DNA of 64,000 nucleotides from Pseudomonas sp. ANT_H4 (GTDB taxonomy: Bacteria > Pseudomonadota > Gammaproteobacteria > Pseudomonadales > Pseudomonadaceae): NCBI RefSeq assembly GCF_008369295.1, contig NZ_VOBG01000003.1, positions 310,001 to 374,000 on the forward strand, read 5' to 3'. Below the pieces are notes generated by a model that saw nothing but the letters and a program-made list of their open reading frames with translations, was not told the DNA's origin and searched no databases. Of this stretch, positions 56,054 to 64,000 are shown piece after piece (within the stretch, counting starts at the first letter, position 1; every line of letters starts with the position of its first letter). A program made the position numbers and the translations under genes.

Positions 56054-57724
56054 TTACAAGGTTATGACAGGCTGAGTAGAATCCGATGAAAAGGTGGCAC
56101 TTTGCCGTGATTGTTCGGCGGCCTGCACACGATTGCGCCCGGCATGCTTGGCGCGGTACAGCGCTTCATCGGCCTGGGCGGCCATCATCAGGCTGTCGGA
56201 GCCATCGCATAGTTCAACTACTCCGGCGCTGAAGGTGCACCAGAGGTCCTGGGGTTGGGCCGGGTAATGAATTTCAGCAAAACGCCCACGAATTTCATCG
56301 AGTACTTTGTAGGCAGAGTCCATGTCGGTGTCGGGCATGACGATGGCGAACTCTTCGCCGCCATAGCGGCCGATAAAGTCAGTCTTGCGCAGTCGCTGCT
56401 TGAGAAACAGCGCTAGGCTCTTGATCACGCGGTCGCCCATGGGATGGCCGTGGCTGTCGTTGACCCGCTTAAAGTGGTCGATGTCGAGCATGGCAAAACT
56501 CAACGGCTTGGCCTCGCGACGGGCGCGGAAGCTGCAGTCTTCCAGCAGTTGCAGGATATGGGTGTGGTTGTACAGCCCAGTCAGGCTGTCGCGCACCATC
56601 CGCGCCTTTAGATGCCGGGCCCTTGCTGCGCGGTTGCGTACGGTGGTGATCAGGTGCCGTGGCTTGATCGGTTTGGTGAGGAAGTCGTCGCCGCCTTCAC
56701 TCATGGCGTCCAGTTGCTTGTCCAGGTCGTCTTCGGCCGACAGGTAAATAATCGGCACGCTGACATAGCGGTCGTTGTGGCGAATGACCTTGGCCAATTC
56801 GGTGCCAGTACAGGCGGGCATGTACATGTCGAGGATGATCAGGTCAGGCTGGAAGTCCGCCAGCTCGGCCATGGCCTGGATCGGCTCGATCAGGGTGCGG
56901 GTGACGATGCCGGCACTGTTGAGCAGGCGCTCGGTGTGCATAGCCTGGGCACGGGAGTCGTCGATGATCAGCACTTTATAGGGTTCATACTGGGCGACGC
57001 AGGTCAGCACCTCGATTTTTTCCAGCAGGCTCGATGCTTCCAGCGTGCCGGTCAGAAACTCCTGGCCTCCAGCGCGCACGGCGGCCAGGCGAGTCGGGGT
57101 GTCGGTTTCGTGCAGGCTGAAAAACAGCAGCGGCAGTTTCTGCTCCAGACCTTCCTGGGCTTCGGCCGCCAATAGCAGGCCCAGGCCTGTGCCGCAGAAA
57201 TCCACGTCCATCACAATCGCCGCCGGCAAGCGCTCGGCCATGGATGAGCGAAATGCCGCCACGCTGTCCAGGGATTGTGCGCTCAAGCCGAAGAACTCCA
57301 GCTGCTTGGCCAGGCGCTCGGCGCGGTCGTGATCGGCCAGCATCACGTAGATCGGTTTGCGCATCGGTGGCAGTGAGGTTTGTTCCAGCTGGTCGCCCTG
57401 GCGCAAGCCGGTGCGAGAAAGGCGCTGCATCAAACGGTTGAGTTCGGTGATCAGGTTGCTGCTCAAGCGGCCGCGATTATCGTCCACAGCCTTGAGTGCT
57501 TCAATGATGTGCCGTGCCAGTTGGCCGTGTTCCGGCTGTTCGAAACGCTCGGCGAAACGCAGCAGGCGCAGGTTGGCTTCGCTGAGTTCGGATAAATCGG
57601 CGCTCGACCACTCGCTGCGCTGCAGGCGCTGCCAGATCTCAAGAATTTGACGCGCCTGATGAATTACCCGCTGGGCAAAATGGTGCTTGAGGCGCTCACG
57701 GCTGGGGTCTTCTGGCTCGGTCAT
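56054..57724 (-). CDS. gcbA: Diguanylate cyclase with two receiver domains (GcbA type)
   Basis: This 556-residue cytoplasmic protein makes cyclic di-GMP. Domains in order: a helical N-terminal region (1-115), a receiver with D173, a second receiver with D299 and K351 (full phosphorylation site), and a GGDEF domain. The active site is GGEEF at 455-459, preceded by an RxxD inhibitory site (R446-D449), so it should be product-inhibited. GcbA in P. fluorescens promotes surface attachment, and the P. aeruginosa homologue PA4843 affects dispersion. It follows the chemoreceptor's promoter region and is conserved at this locus. Confidence 0.92.
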   Translation of the reverse strand: MTEPEDPSRERLKHHFAQRVIHQARQILEIWQRLQRSEWSSADLSELSEANLRLLRFAERFEQPEHGQLARHIIEALKAVDDNRGRLSSNLITELNRLMQRLSRTGLRQGDQLEQTSLPPMRKPIYVMLADHDRAERLAKQLEFFGLSAQSLDSVAAFRSSMAERLPAAIVMDVDFCGTGLGLLLAAEAQEGLEQKLPLLFFSLHETDTPTRLAAVRAGGQEFLTGTLEASSLLEKIEVLTCVAQYEPYKVLIIDDSRAQAMHTERLLNSAGIVTRTLIEPIQAMAELADFQPDLIILDMYMPACTGTELAKVIRHNDRYVSVPIIYLSAEDDLDKQLDAMSEGGDDFLTKPIKPRHLITTVRNRAARARHLKARMVRDSLTGLYNHTHILQLLEDCSFRARREAKPLSFAMLDIDHFKRVNDSHGHPMGDRVIKSLALFLKQRLRKTDFIGRYGGEEFAIVMPDTDMDSAYKVLDEIRGRFAEIHYPAQPQDLWCTFSAGVVELCDGSDSLMMAAQADEALYRAKHAGRNRVQAAEQSRQSATFSSDSTQPVITL

Positions 57725-58024
57725 ATCCTGACTACTAGTAAGGGTGCACGCTGAGGTCGATTGATGGCCCTATGCTAGCACCTCTTTCCATTCGCACGAG
57801 TGTCATACATCAATTAACTGCAAGGTCCTGCTTTTTCACTTACTGATCGCTGGGTCGCGCAGACGTAAAAGCGCCCATCCTTTATAGTTGAACGCCGCCC
57901 CAGCGCCACCTTGATTTAAAAGCCCCGCACAGACTGGCACGATGGGGTAGGGTTATGGTCGTAGCTATTGAACGCACGCCATCGACTCAAGTGCATGAAC
58001 TCAAGTGATTGAAAGGATATCGCC
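57725..58024. other. Divergent intergenic region gcbA / DUF2333 gene
   Basis: These 300 bases hold the divergent promoters for gcbA (minus) and the DUF2333 gene (plus). I see no repeat, hairpin, RNA gene or convincing operator. TGGCACG at 57935 looks like a sigma-54 -24 element but has no -12 GC at the right distance. Confidence 0.5.
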
Positions 58025-59092
58025 ATGCTGGACTGGAAAAACCGTGCAGGCAGCGCACCGGGCCCAAGCCCTGCGCCCAAGTCAGCTCCCCGCAGCTATT
58101 TGCGTGGCCTGCTGATGAGCCGCGCCTTGCTCACCCTGGTGGCCCTTTACCTGCTGGTCAGCGGTGGCCTGGGCTGGTATTGGAGCCAGGAGCCGGCCTT
58201 GTTCCCGGTCCAGCAGAACGCCCAGATTGCCGCCGAGAAAGACGGCAAGCAAATGGTGTTGGGCTTCACCACCGTCGAAACCCTCAAGACCGTCGTTGGC
58301 ACGTTGCTCAACAAGCCGGGCGGTTATATCTCCAATGATCGATTCCCGCCGGGCCTGTGGATGGACAACACTCCGAGTTGGGAATATGGCGTGCTGGTCC
58401 AGGTCCGTGACCTGACCCGCGCTCTGCGCAAGGACTTTGCTCGGTCCCAGTCGCAGTCGGCGGAAGATGCGGACTTGGCCAAGGCTGAGCCGCGCTTCAA
58501 CTTCGACAACAGGAGTTGGGTGCTGCCGTCCAGCGAATCGGAATACCAGGATGGCATCAACTCCCTGAGCCGCTATGAAGCGCGGTTGTCGGACCCTAAT
58601 CAGAAAGGCGCGCTGTTTTATGCCCGCGCCGACAACCTGAATAACTGGCTCGGTGATGTTGCCACTCGCCTGGGGTCGTTGTCGCAACGGCTGTCGGCCA
58701 GCGTCGGCCGGGTCAAGCTCAATACCGCACTGAAAACCGAAGCCCTGGCGCCGGGTGAAGTGCCGCAGGTCGATGAGGAAGTGGTGGAAACCCCATGGAT
58801 GCAGATCGACAACGTGTTCTATGAGGCGCGTGGCCAGGCCTGGGCGCTGTCTCATTTGTTGCGTGCCATCGAAGTCGACTTCGCCGACGTACTGGCCAAG
58901 AAGAACGCCACGGTCAGCGTGCGTCAGATCATTCGTGAACTGGAAGCCTCGCAAGAGCCGGTGTGGAGCCCAATGATCCTCAATGGCAGCGGCTTCGGCG
59001 TGTTGGCTAACCACTCGCTGGTGATGGCCAACTATATTTCCCGGGCCAACGCGGCGGTGATCGATTTGCGTCAACTGCTTAACCAGGGTTGA
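58025..59092 (+). CDS. DUF2333 family membrane-anchored protein
   Basis: This 355-residue protein has one membrane segment (LLTLVALYLLVSGGLGWYW, residues about 37-56) and a soluble, mostly helical periplasmic domain. It is the PA4842-type DUF2333 family, conserved next to the Nudix and SUI1 genes but without known function. An AAAGGAT ribosome site precedes the start. The Nudix gene starts 3 bases after its stop, so the two are coupled. Confidence 0.88.
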   Translation: MLDWKNRAGSAPGPSPAPKSAPRSYLRGLLMSRALLTLVALYLLVSGGLGWYWSQEPALFPVQQNAQIAAEKDGKQMVLGFTTVETLKTVVGTLLNKPGGYISNDRFPPGLWMDNTPSWEYGVLVQVRDLTRALRKDFARSQSQSAEDADLAKAEPRFNFDNRSWVLPSSESEYQDGINSLSRYEARLSDPNQKGALFYARADNLNNWLGDVATRLGSLSQRLSASVGRVKLNTALKTEALAPGEVPQVDEEVVETPWMQIDNVFYEARGQAWALSHLLRAIEVDFADVLAKKNATVSVRQIIRELEASQEPVWSPMILNGSGFGVLANHSLVMANYISRANAAVIDLRQLLNQG

Positions 59093-59095
59093 GTC

Positions 59096-59632
59096 ATGGT
59101 TGATAGTACCCAAGAGGCCGCCCACCGTGCGGCCTCGGATGCCGAACAGATTGCCTGGGTCGACGAGCAGGACAACCTGCTCGGCGCTCTGGTGCGCTCC
59201 GATTTACGCCAGCGTGGCCTGATCGGGCGAGGCACCTACATCATGCTGTTCAATTCTGTCGGTGAGCTGTGTGTGCATCGGCGAACTCTGAGCAAGGCTA
59301 TTTACCCCGGTTACTGGGATGTGGCCGCGGGCGGCATGGTTGCTGCCGGAGAGACCTACGCCGATTCGGCGGCCCGTGAGTTGGAAGAGGAGTTGGGCGT
59401 CAGCGGTGTTGAACTGACCGCCCATGACCACTTCTTCTTTGAAGACACCGGCAACCGGCTGTGGTGTTCGGCGTTCTCTGCGGTGTGGGACGGGCCTTTG
59501 CATCTGCAGCCTGAAGAAGTGCTGGAAGCGCGCTTCATGCCTGTCGAAGCGGTGCTCAAGGATATCGAAGAAAAGCCCTACTGCCCGGACTCCCTGGCCG
59601 CGCTGCATCGTTATCTGGCCTCACGTCGCTAA
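59096..59632 (+). CDS. Nudix hydrolase, YfcD-like
   Basis: This 178-residue protein has a complete Nudix box at residues 80-102: G80, E86, then R94-E95-L96-x-E98-E99-x-G101-V102. The layout matches the YfcD/isopentenyl-diphosphate-isomerase-like Nudix group, which hydrolyses nucleoside diphosphate derivatives; the actual substrate is unknown. It starts 3 bases after the DUF2333 gene. Confidence 0.92.
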   Translation: MVDSTQEAAHRAASDAEQIAWVDEQDNLLGALVRSDLRQRGLIGRGTYIMLFNSVGELCVHRRTLSKAIYPGYWDVAAGGMVAAGETYADSAARELEEELGVSGVELTAHDHFFFEDTGNRLWCSAFSAVWDGPLHLQPEEVLEARFMPVEAVLKDIEEKPYCPDSLAALHRYLASRR

Positions 59633-59726
59633 AGTTGCATAAAATTGCGCTATTTGACTCTTAGCAAGTGGGCTTTTTGTCGTTACACTGCGCGACTTTT
59701 CAAGCTGAACCGCCTTTGCTTCATCA

Positions 59727-59826
59727 TGTAGGAGCGAGCTTGCTCGCGAAGGACGTCAACGATAACGCGGGCTGCCAGACAGCACGCACCGTCCTCAGGT
59801 TTTTCGCGAGCAAGCTCGCTCCTACA
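59727..59826. repeat. REPIN, TGTAGGAGCGAGCTTGCTCGC type
   Basis: Inverted REP pair (TGTAGGAGCGAGCTTGCTCG ... CGAGCAAGCTCGCTCCTACA) in the 307-base gap between the Nudix and SUI1 genes. It is the main recognisable content of that gap. Confidence 0.9.
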
Positions 59827-59939
59827 GGTTTTTGAAGTGTTTGCGGTTCAGTAGCGCTGCCCCTGCCTGAGTGGGGCTTCGCGGTCGGTGACCCTTTTAC
59901 GGGCGCTGATCAGTCTTTGTCCTCCCAAGAGGATTGCCG

Positions 59940-60311
59940 GTGGCCAAAAAAGCCGCATCCTTCGCCGCCCTTGGTGGCCTGGTATTTTCCACCGACGCAG
60001 GTCGACATTGCCCGGACTGTCGCCAGCCCGTGGACGCCTGTACCTGCAAACAAGCCCTGATCCCTGAAGGCGATGGTATTGCCCGCGTACGTCGCGAGAG
60101 CAAGGGCCGCGGCGGCAAGACGGTGACGACCATCACCGGCGTACCGTTGGCCGAGGATGCGCTCAAGGAGTTGGTCACCACGCTGAAGAAGCGTTGTGGC
60201 ACCGGTGGCGCCCTGAAAGACGGGGTCATCGAAATCCAGGGCGATCACGTCGAATTGCTGTTGGCCGAGCTGATCAAGCTCGGTTACAAGGCGAAGAAGT
60301 CCGGCGGTTAG
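59940..60311 (+). CDS. SUI1/YciH family translation factor
   Basis: This 123-residue protein has the eIF1/SUI1 fold (KTVTTITGVPL, VIEIQGDHVELLLAELIKLGY) and a short N-terminal cysteine cluster (CPDCRQPVDACTC) that could bind zinc. Bacterial YciH can influence start-codon selection, but its physiological role is unclear. I choose the GTG at 59940, 6 bases after GAGGA, giving MAKKAASFAALGG; a TTG two codons upstream is in frame. Confidence 0.9.
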   Translation: MAKKAASFAALGGLVFSTDAGRHCPDCRQPVDACTCKQALIPEGDGIARVRRESKGRGGKTVTTITGVPLAEDALKELVTTLKKRCGTGGALKDGVIEIQGDHVELLLAELIKLGYKAKKSGG

Positions 60312-60316
60312 CAGCC

Positions 60317-60395
60317 TCTGTGAAAACCACCTCCCCGATGAGCCCGATGCCTTGCAGTTCAAGGCCAGGCCGTCGCTCTCATGGTTTTCACAGAG
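60317..60395. repeat. 14-bp perfect inverted repeat between the SUI1 gene and speA
   Basis: CTCTGTGAAAACCA (60317-60330) and TGGTTTTCACAGAG (60382-60395) are exact complements 51 bases apart, just after the SUI1-gene stop. It is unlike the REP families in the window. It may end the SUI1 transcript or fold the speA leader; function unknown. Confidence 0.7.
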
Positions 60396-60533
60396 CCTGT
60401 TCCTGACTGGTGTCTAAACTCTGTCCTGCAAGTGGGGTCTACCCCTCTCACAGGCAAATCGTCATTTTCACTCTTTAGACTGCGCCAGCCTCTGAATTGG
60501 GTGGCGCTCTTCGACTTTATATAGGGGACTTCG

Positions 60534-62447
60534 ATGTCCGTACGACGCACACGCAAAGACGATGGCAGCCAATGGACAGTTGCGGACAGCCGTAGTGTTT
60601 ACGGAATTCGCCATTGGGGGGCCGGGTATTTCGCGATCAATGACGCCGGTCGCGTCGAAGTTCGTCCGAACGGCCCCAGCAGTTCACCCATCGATTTGTA
60701 CGAGCAAGTGGACCAGTTGCGCAAAAGCGGCCTGTCCTTGCCTCTGTTGGTGCGCTTCCCGGACATTCTTCAAGACCGCGTGCGTCAGTTGACCGGTGCC
60801 TTCGACGCCAATATCGAGCGCCTGGAATACCAGAGCAAATACACCGCGCTGTACCCGATCAAGGTCAACCAGCAGGAAGCGGTGATTGAAAACATCATCG
60901 CCACCCAGGACGTGTCCATCGGCCTGGAAGCCGGCTCCAAGCCGGAACTGCTGGCAGTCCTGGCCCTGGCGCCGAAGGGTGGCACCATCGTCTGCAACGG
61001 CTACAAGGACCGCGAGTTCATCCGCCTGGCGCTGATGGGCCAGAAGCTGGGCCACAACGTCTTTATCGTGATCGAGAAAGAGTCCGAAGTCGGCCTGGTG
61101 ATCGAAGAAGCCGCCAACCTCAAGGTCAAGCCTCAGATCGGGCTGCGAGTGCGTCTGTCGTCGCTGGCGTCGAGCAAGTGGGCGGACACCGGAGGCGAGA
61201 AATCCAAGTTCGGCTTGTCGGCCGCGCAGTTGTTGTCGGTGGTTGAGCGTTTCCGCGCCGCCAGCCTGGACCAGGGCGTTCGCCTGCTGCACTTCCATAT
61301 GGGCTCGCAGATCGCCAACCTGGCGGACTACCAGCACGGGTTCAAGGAAGCCATTCGTTACTACGGCGAACTGCGCAACCTCGGCCTGCCGGTGGACCAC
61401 ATCGACGTCGGCGGCGGCCTGGGTGTCGACTACGACGGTACTCATTCGCGCAACGCCAGCTCGATCAACTACGACATGGACGATTACGCCGGTGTCGTGG
61501 TCGGCATGCTCAAAGAATTCTGCGACGCCCAGAACCTGCCGCACCCGAATATTTTCTCCGAGAGCGGCCGTTCCCTGACCGCCCACCACGCCATCCTGGT
61601 GGTGCAAGTCACCGACGTCGAGAAACACAACGACGACGTGCCGGCGATCGAGAACAGGGAAAATCTGCCGGAGACCGTGCAATGGCTGGCGGACCTGCTG
61701 GGTCCGACCGACATTGAAATGGTCACCGAAACCTACTGGCGCGCCACCCACTACATGAGCGACGTGGCCTCCCAGTACGCCGACGGCAAACTGACCCTGG
61801 CAGAAAAAGCCCTGGCCGAGCAGTGCTACTTCGCCGTGTGCCGCCGTCTGCACAATTCGTTGAAGGCTCGTCAGCGCTCCCATCGCCAAGTGTTGGACGA
61901 ACTCAACGACAAGCTCGCCGACAAGTACATCTGCAACTTCTCGGTGTTCCAGAGCCTGCCGGACACCTGGGCCATCGGCCAGGTGCTGCCGATCCTGCCG
62001 TTGCACCGTCTCGACGAAGAGCCGATGCGCCGCGCCGTGCTGCAAGACCTGACCTGCGACTCCGACGGCAAGATCAAGCAATACGTCGACGAGCAGAGCA
62101 TTGAAACCAGCCTGCCGGTCCATGCTTTGAACGAAGGAGAGGATTACCTGCTGGGGATTTTCCTGGTGGGCGCCTACCAGGAAATTCTTGGTGACATGCA
62201 CAACCTGTTCGGTGACACCGACTCGGTGAACCTCTACCAGAAGGAGGACGGTTCGGTGTACAGCGCTGGGATCGAAACCCACGACACCATCGAAGACATG
62301 CTGCGCTATGTGCACTTGTCGCCGGAAGAGTTGATGACTCACTACCGTGACAAGTGCGCCAGCGCCAAGATCACGGCAGCGGAGCGGACCCAGTTCCTCG
62401 ATGCATTACGTCTGGGGCTGACGCGGTCTTCGTACCTGTCGTCTTGA
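60534..62447 (+). CDS. speA: Biosynthetic arginine decarboxylase
   Basis: SpeA converts arginine to agmatine for putrescine synthesis. The 637-residue protein is a fold-III PLP enzyme: the PLP lysine is K110 in [10 protein letters not shown], followed by [14 protein letters not shown], the glycine-rich [12 protein letters not shown] and the C-terminal segment [12 protein letters not shown]. An AGGGG site precedes the start. It appears monocistronic and ends in a strong terminator. Confidence 0.98.
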   Translation: MSVRRTRKDDGSQWTVADSRSVYGIRHWGAGYFAINDAGRVEVRPNGPSSSPIDLYEQVDQLRKSGLSLPLLVRFPDILQDRVRQLTGAFDANIERLEYQSKYTALYPIKVNQQEAVIENIIATQDVSIGLEAGSKPELLAVLALAPKGGTIVCNGYKDREFIRLALMGQKLGHNVFIVIEKESEVGLVIEEAANLKVKPQIGLRVRLSSLASSKWADTGGEKSKFGLSAAQLLSVVERFRAASLDQGVRLLHFHMGSQIANLADYQHGFKEAIRYYGELRNLGLPVDHIDVGGGLGVDYDGTHSRNASSINYDMDDYAGVVVGMLKEFCDAQNLPHPNIFSESGRSLTAHHAILVVQVTDVEKHNDDVPAIENRENLPETVQWLADLLGPTDIEMVTETYWRATHYMSDVASQYADGKLTLAEKALAEQCYFAVCRRLHNSLKARQRSHRQVLDELNDKLADKYICNFSVFQSLPDTWAIGQVLPILPLHRLDEEPMRRAVLQDLTCDSDGKIKQYVDEQSIETSLPVHALNEGEDYLLGIFLVGAYQEILGDMHNLFGDTDSVNLYQKEDGSVYSAGIETHDTIEDMLRYVHLSPEELMTHYRDKCASAKITAAERTQFLDALRLGLTRSSYLSS

Positions 62448-62464
62448 GTCGTTAGCGGCTAAAC

Positions 62465-62493
62465 AAAACCCACCGTTGCTGGTGGGTTTTTTT
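62465..62493 (+). terminator. Terminator of speA
   Basis: AAAACCCACC and GGTGGGTTTT form a 10-bp stem with a GTTGCT loop, followed by three more Ts, 18 bases after the speA stop. Confidence 0.92.
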
Positions 62494-62510
62494 ATGTTCG
62501 CTCGGCGGAC

Positions 62511-63854
62511 TCAACCTTGGGAGAACCATCGATCCTGGCGGCTCAAGTGCCAGGCGAAGGCGGCCAGGATCACGCTGCGCAGGACCATGAACAACAGGAA
62601 GGTCAGCCAGAGTCCGTGATTGCCAAAACCTTGCAGTGCCCAGGCAAACGGTAGCAAAAGGGCGACACTCAGCAGCATGCCGTTGCGCATTTCGCGCGCA
62701 CGGGTGGCACCGATGAACAGCCCATCCAGCAGATAACTCCACACCGCAAGCAGCGGCAGTACCGCCAGGTACGGTAAGTAGATGAACGCCGTTTCGCGCA
62801 CGCTGGGAATGTCGGTCTGCATGGCAATAAACAAGTGGCCGGCAACGGCGAAGAGCAGGGCGAAGGCGGCGCTGGCCAGCAGTGACCAACCGCAGGCGAC
62901 CACCAGCGTGCGGCGCAAGGCCTGACGGTCATGGGCGCCGATGGCATGGCCGCATAGCGCTTCGACGGCGTGGGCCAGTCCGTCCAGTGCATGGGCGGTG
63001 AGCAACAGGCCGTTGAGCAGTAGCGCATTAGCCGCCACGGTGGCATCGCCCAAACGAGCACCTTGCACGGTGATCATGAAAAACACCGATTGCAGGGCCA
63101 GGCTGCGGATAAAGATGTCGCGGTTGACCGCCAATAAAGGGCGCCAGCTTGCCCAAAGCTTCAAGGCAGCCCAGGCAATATGGCCGGGGTAAGCGCGCAG
63201 GGCTTTTTGCGTCAGCGCCAGGCCCAGCAGGGCGCCGGTCCATTCGGCGATCACCGAGGCGCGAGCCGAACCCACCACGCCCCAATCCAGGCCCATGACG
63301 AACCACAGGTTCAGGGCGATGTTCACCAGGTTGGTGGTCAACAGGATTGCCAGCGGTGCGCGGGCGTTCTGGGTGCCGAGGAACCAGCCAACCAAGGCAT
63401 AAGTGGCCAGGGCGGCGGGCAGGCCGAACAAACGAGTGTGGAAAAATTCGCGAGTCAGCTGACTCAACTCAGGCGAAGGTTGCATCCAGTCCAGTACCAG
63501 GCCGCTCAATGGAACCCCAATGGTCCCCAGCACCATCGCTAATCCCAGCGCCAGCAGCAAACCCTGCAACAGAATCTGCCGCAACGCCGCACCATCCCCG
63601 CGCCCGGCAGCCTGGGCGGCAAACCCGGTGGAACCCATGCGCAGAAAACCCATGGCCCAGGCCAGGAAGGTATACAGGCTGGCGCCGACGGCCACGGCAC
63701 CGAGTTGATGAGCATGGGGCAGATGGCCGATGACCATGCTGTCCACCAGCGCTACCAGCGGCACTGAGATATTCGACAGAATCATCGGCGCCGCCAGGGC
63801 CCAGACGCGGCGATGGGTGGAGCGGTGGCGCCAGTCGGTAAGTAGGGTGGACAT
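62511..63854 (-). CDS. MATE family efflux transporter (DinF-like)
   Basis: This 447-residue inner-membrane protein has twelve membrane segments in two MatE halves (WALAAPMILSNISVPLVALVDSMVIG begins the first). The N-terminal segment with D46-region and the sequence FLRMGSTGFAAQAAG resemble the DinF subgroup, which exports cationic drugs or toxic metabolites with H+ or Na+. The ATG at 63854 is used. It converges on speA. Confidence 0.9.
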   Translation of the reverse strand: MSTLLTDWRHRSTHRRVWALAAPMILSNISVPLVALVDSMVIGHLPHAHQLGAVAVGASLYTFLAWAMGFLRMGSTGFAAQAAGRGDGAALRQILLQGLLLALGLAMVLGTIGVPLSGLVLDWMQPSPELSQLTREFFHTRLFGLPAALATYALVGWFLGTQNARAPLAILLTTNLVNIALNLWFVMGLDWGVVGSARASVIAEWTGALLGLALTQKALRAYPGHIAWAALKLWASWRPLLAVNRDIFIRSLALQSVFFMITVQGARLGDATVAANALLLNGLLLTAHALDGLAHAVEALCGHAIGAHDRQALRRTLVVACGWSLLASAAFALLFAVAGHLFIAMQTDIPSVRETAFIYLPYLAVLPLLAVWSYLLDGLFIGATRAREMRNGMLLSVALLLPFAWALQGFGNHGLWLTFLLFMVLRSVILAAFAWHLSRQDRWFSQG

Positions 63855-63908
63855 GCAGACTCCTTTGGGGAGCAGCATTGTAACTGGGCCTGTGGCATAC
63901 GCGACTTG

Positions 63909-63940
63909 ATCATTCCCACGCGGAGCATGGGAACGATCAG
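63909..63940. repeat. Palindromic repeat, GATCATTCCCACGC type
   Basis: GATCATTCCCACGC and a near complement ATGGGAACGATCA form a hairpin upstream of the MATE gene. It is a diverged copy of the element at 5756-5783. The remaining bases to 64000 show nothing else recognisable. Confidence 0.65.
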
Positions 63941-64000
63941 TGCCCTGCGTCGGTCAATGTGAGCAGCGCCACAGCCGGTTTGGTGCCACTGATATATAGT

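Noticed and set aside
57934..57951. sigma-54 promoter at TGGCACGATGGGG upstream of the DUF2333 gene
   Set aside because: The -24 half is perfect but there is no GC at the -12 position.
60684..62342. A 552-codon minus-strand open frame opposite speA
   Set aside because: Antisense shadow of speA; rich in His, Gln and Val with no motif and no ribosome site.

Overview
The window is a piece of a Pseudomonas chromosome, almost certainly from the P. fluorescens group. The evidence is high GC content, dense REP/REPIN palindromes of the type typical of fluorescent pseudomonads, and gene order. From memory, most of the window follows the P. aeruginosa PAO1 order from about PA4893 (ureG) down to PA4838, with one long interruption. 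There is no sign of a prophage, integrase, transposase, CRISPR array or tRNA/rRNA gene.

Layout. (1) 1-1879: hupE/ureJ (cut by the window edge), ureG, ureF and ureE on the minus strand. A sigma-54-type promoter and an NtrC-like site lie upstream of ureE. (2) 2177-15433: housekeeping and accessory genes. These are a DesT-like TetR regulator, a small secreted EGG-repeat protein, an AsmA protein, a Dps-like ferritin, a LysR/azoreductase divergent pair, an intracellular-type lipase, an EamA exporter with a divergent AraC regulator, PsiF, an AI-2E family permease, a YegD-type Hsp70, and the co-chaperone pair cbpA-cbpM behind a likely heat-shock promoter. (3) 15460-25521: one long minus-strand urea operon, urtABCDE (urea ABC importer), ureD, ureA, two GNAT acetyltransferases, ureB and ureC. 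It also has a sigma-54-type promoter in front of urtA.

(4) 25726-33613: a metal-handling block. It holds a FecCD-type ABC importer preceded by a Zur-box-like palindrome, and a copper set (two DUF2946 proteins, a PCu(A)C chaperone, an OprC-type TonB receptor with CxxxM...HxM copper ligands, and a PepSY membrane protein). (5) 33717-34378: a HigBA-type toxin-antitoxin pair. (6) 34435-40797: cobalamin corrin-ring genes, cobK-cobL on the minus strand and cobG-cobH-cobI-cobJ on the plus strand. Blocks 4-6 plus marC interrupt the PAO1-like order between urtA and retS.

(7) 41660-63854: a conserved core region. It contains retS (with a degenerate kinase ATP-binding site), purD, purH, fis-dusB, a zinc-ribbon/DUF3426 protein, prmA, accC-accB-aroQ, a CtpL-like chemoreceptor, the GcbA-type diguanylate cyclase, a DUF2333 protein, a Nudix hydrolase, a SUI1-type factor, speA and a MATE exporter.

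The main themes are nitrogen scavenging from urea (import, hydrolysis and nickel-enzyme maturation under likely NtrC/RpoN control), metal homeostasis (copper, probably zinc, cobalt/B12, nickel) and lifestyle signalling (RetS, GcbA, chemoreceptor). I found no clearly unprecedented multi-gene system. The strongest leads are the Zur-like operator, the paired sigma-54 promoters, the GNAT pair inside the urease operon, the His/Met-rich copper cluster, and the EGG-repeat secreted protein.
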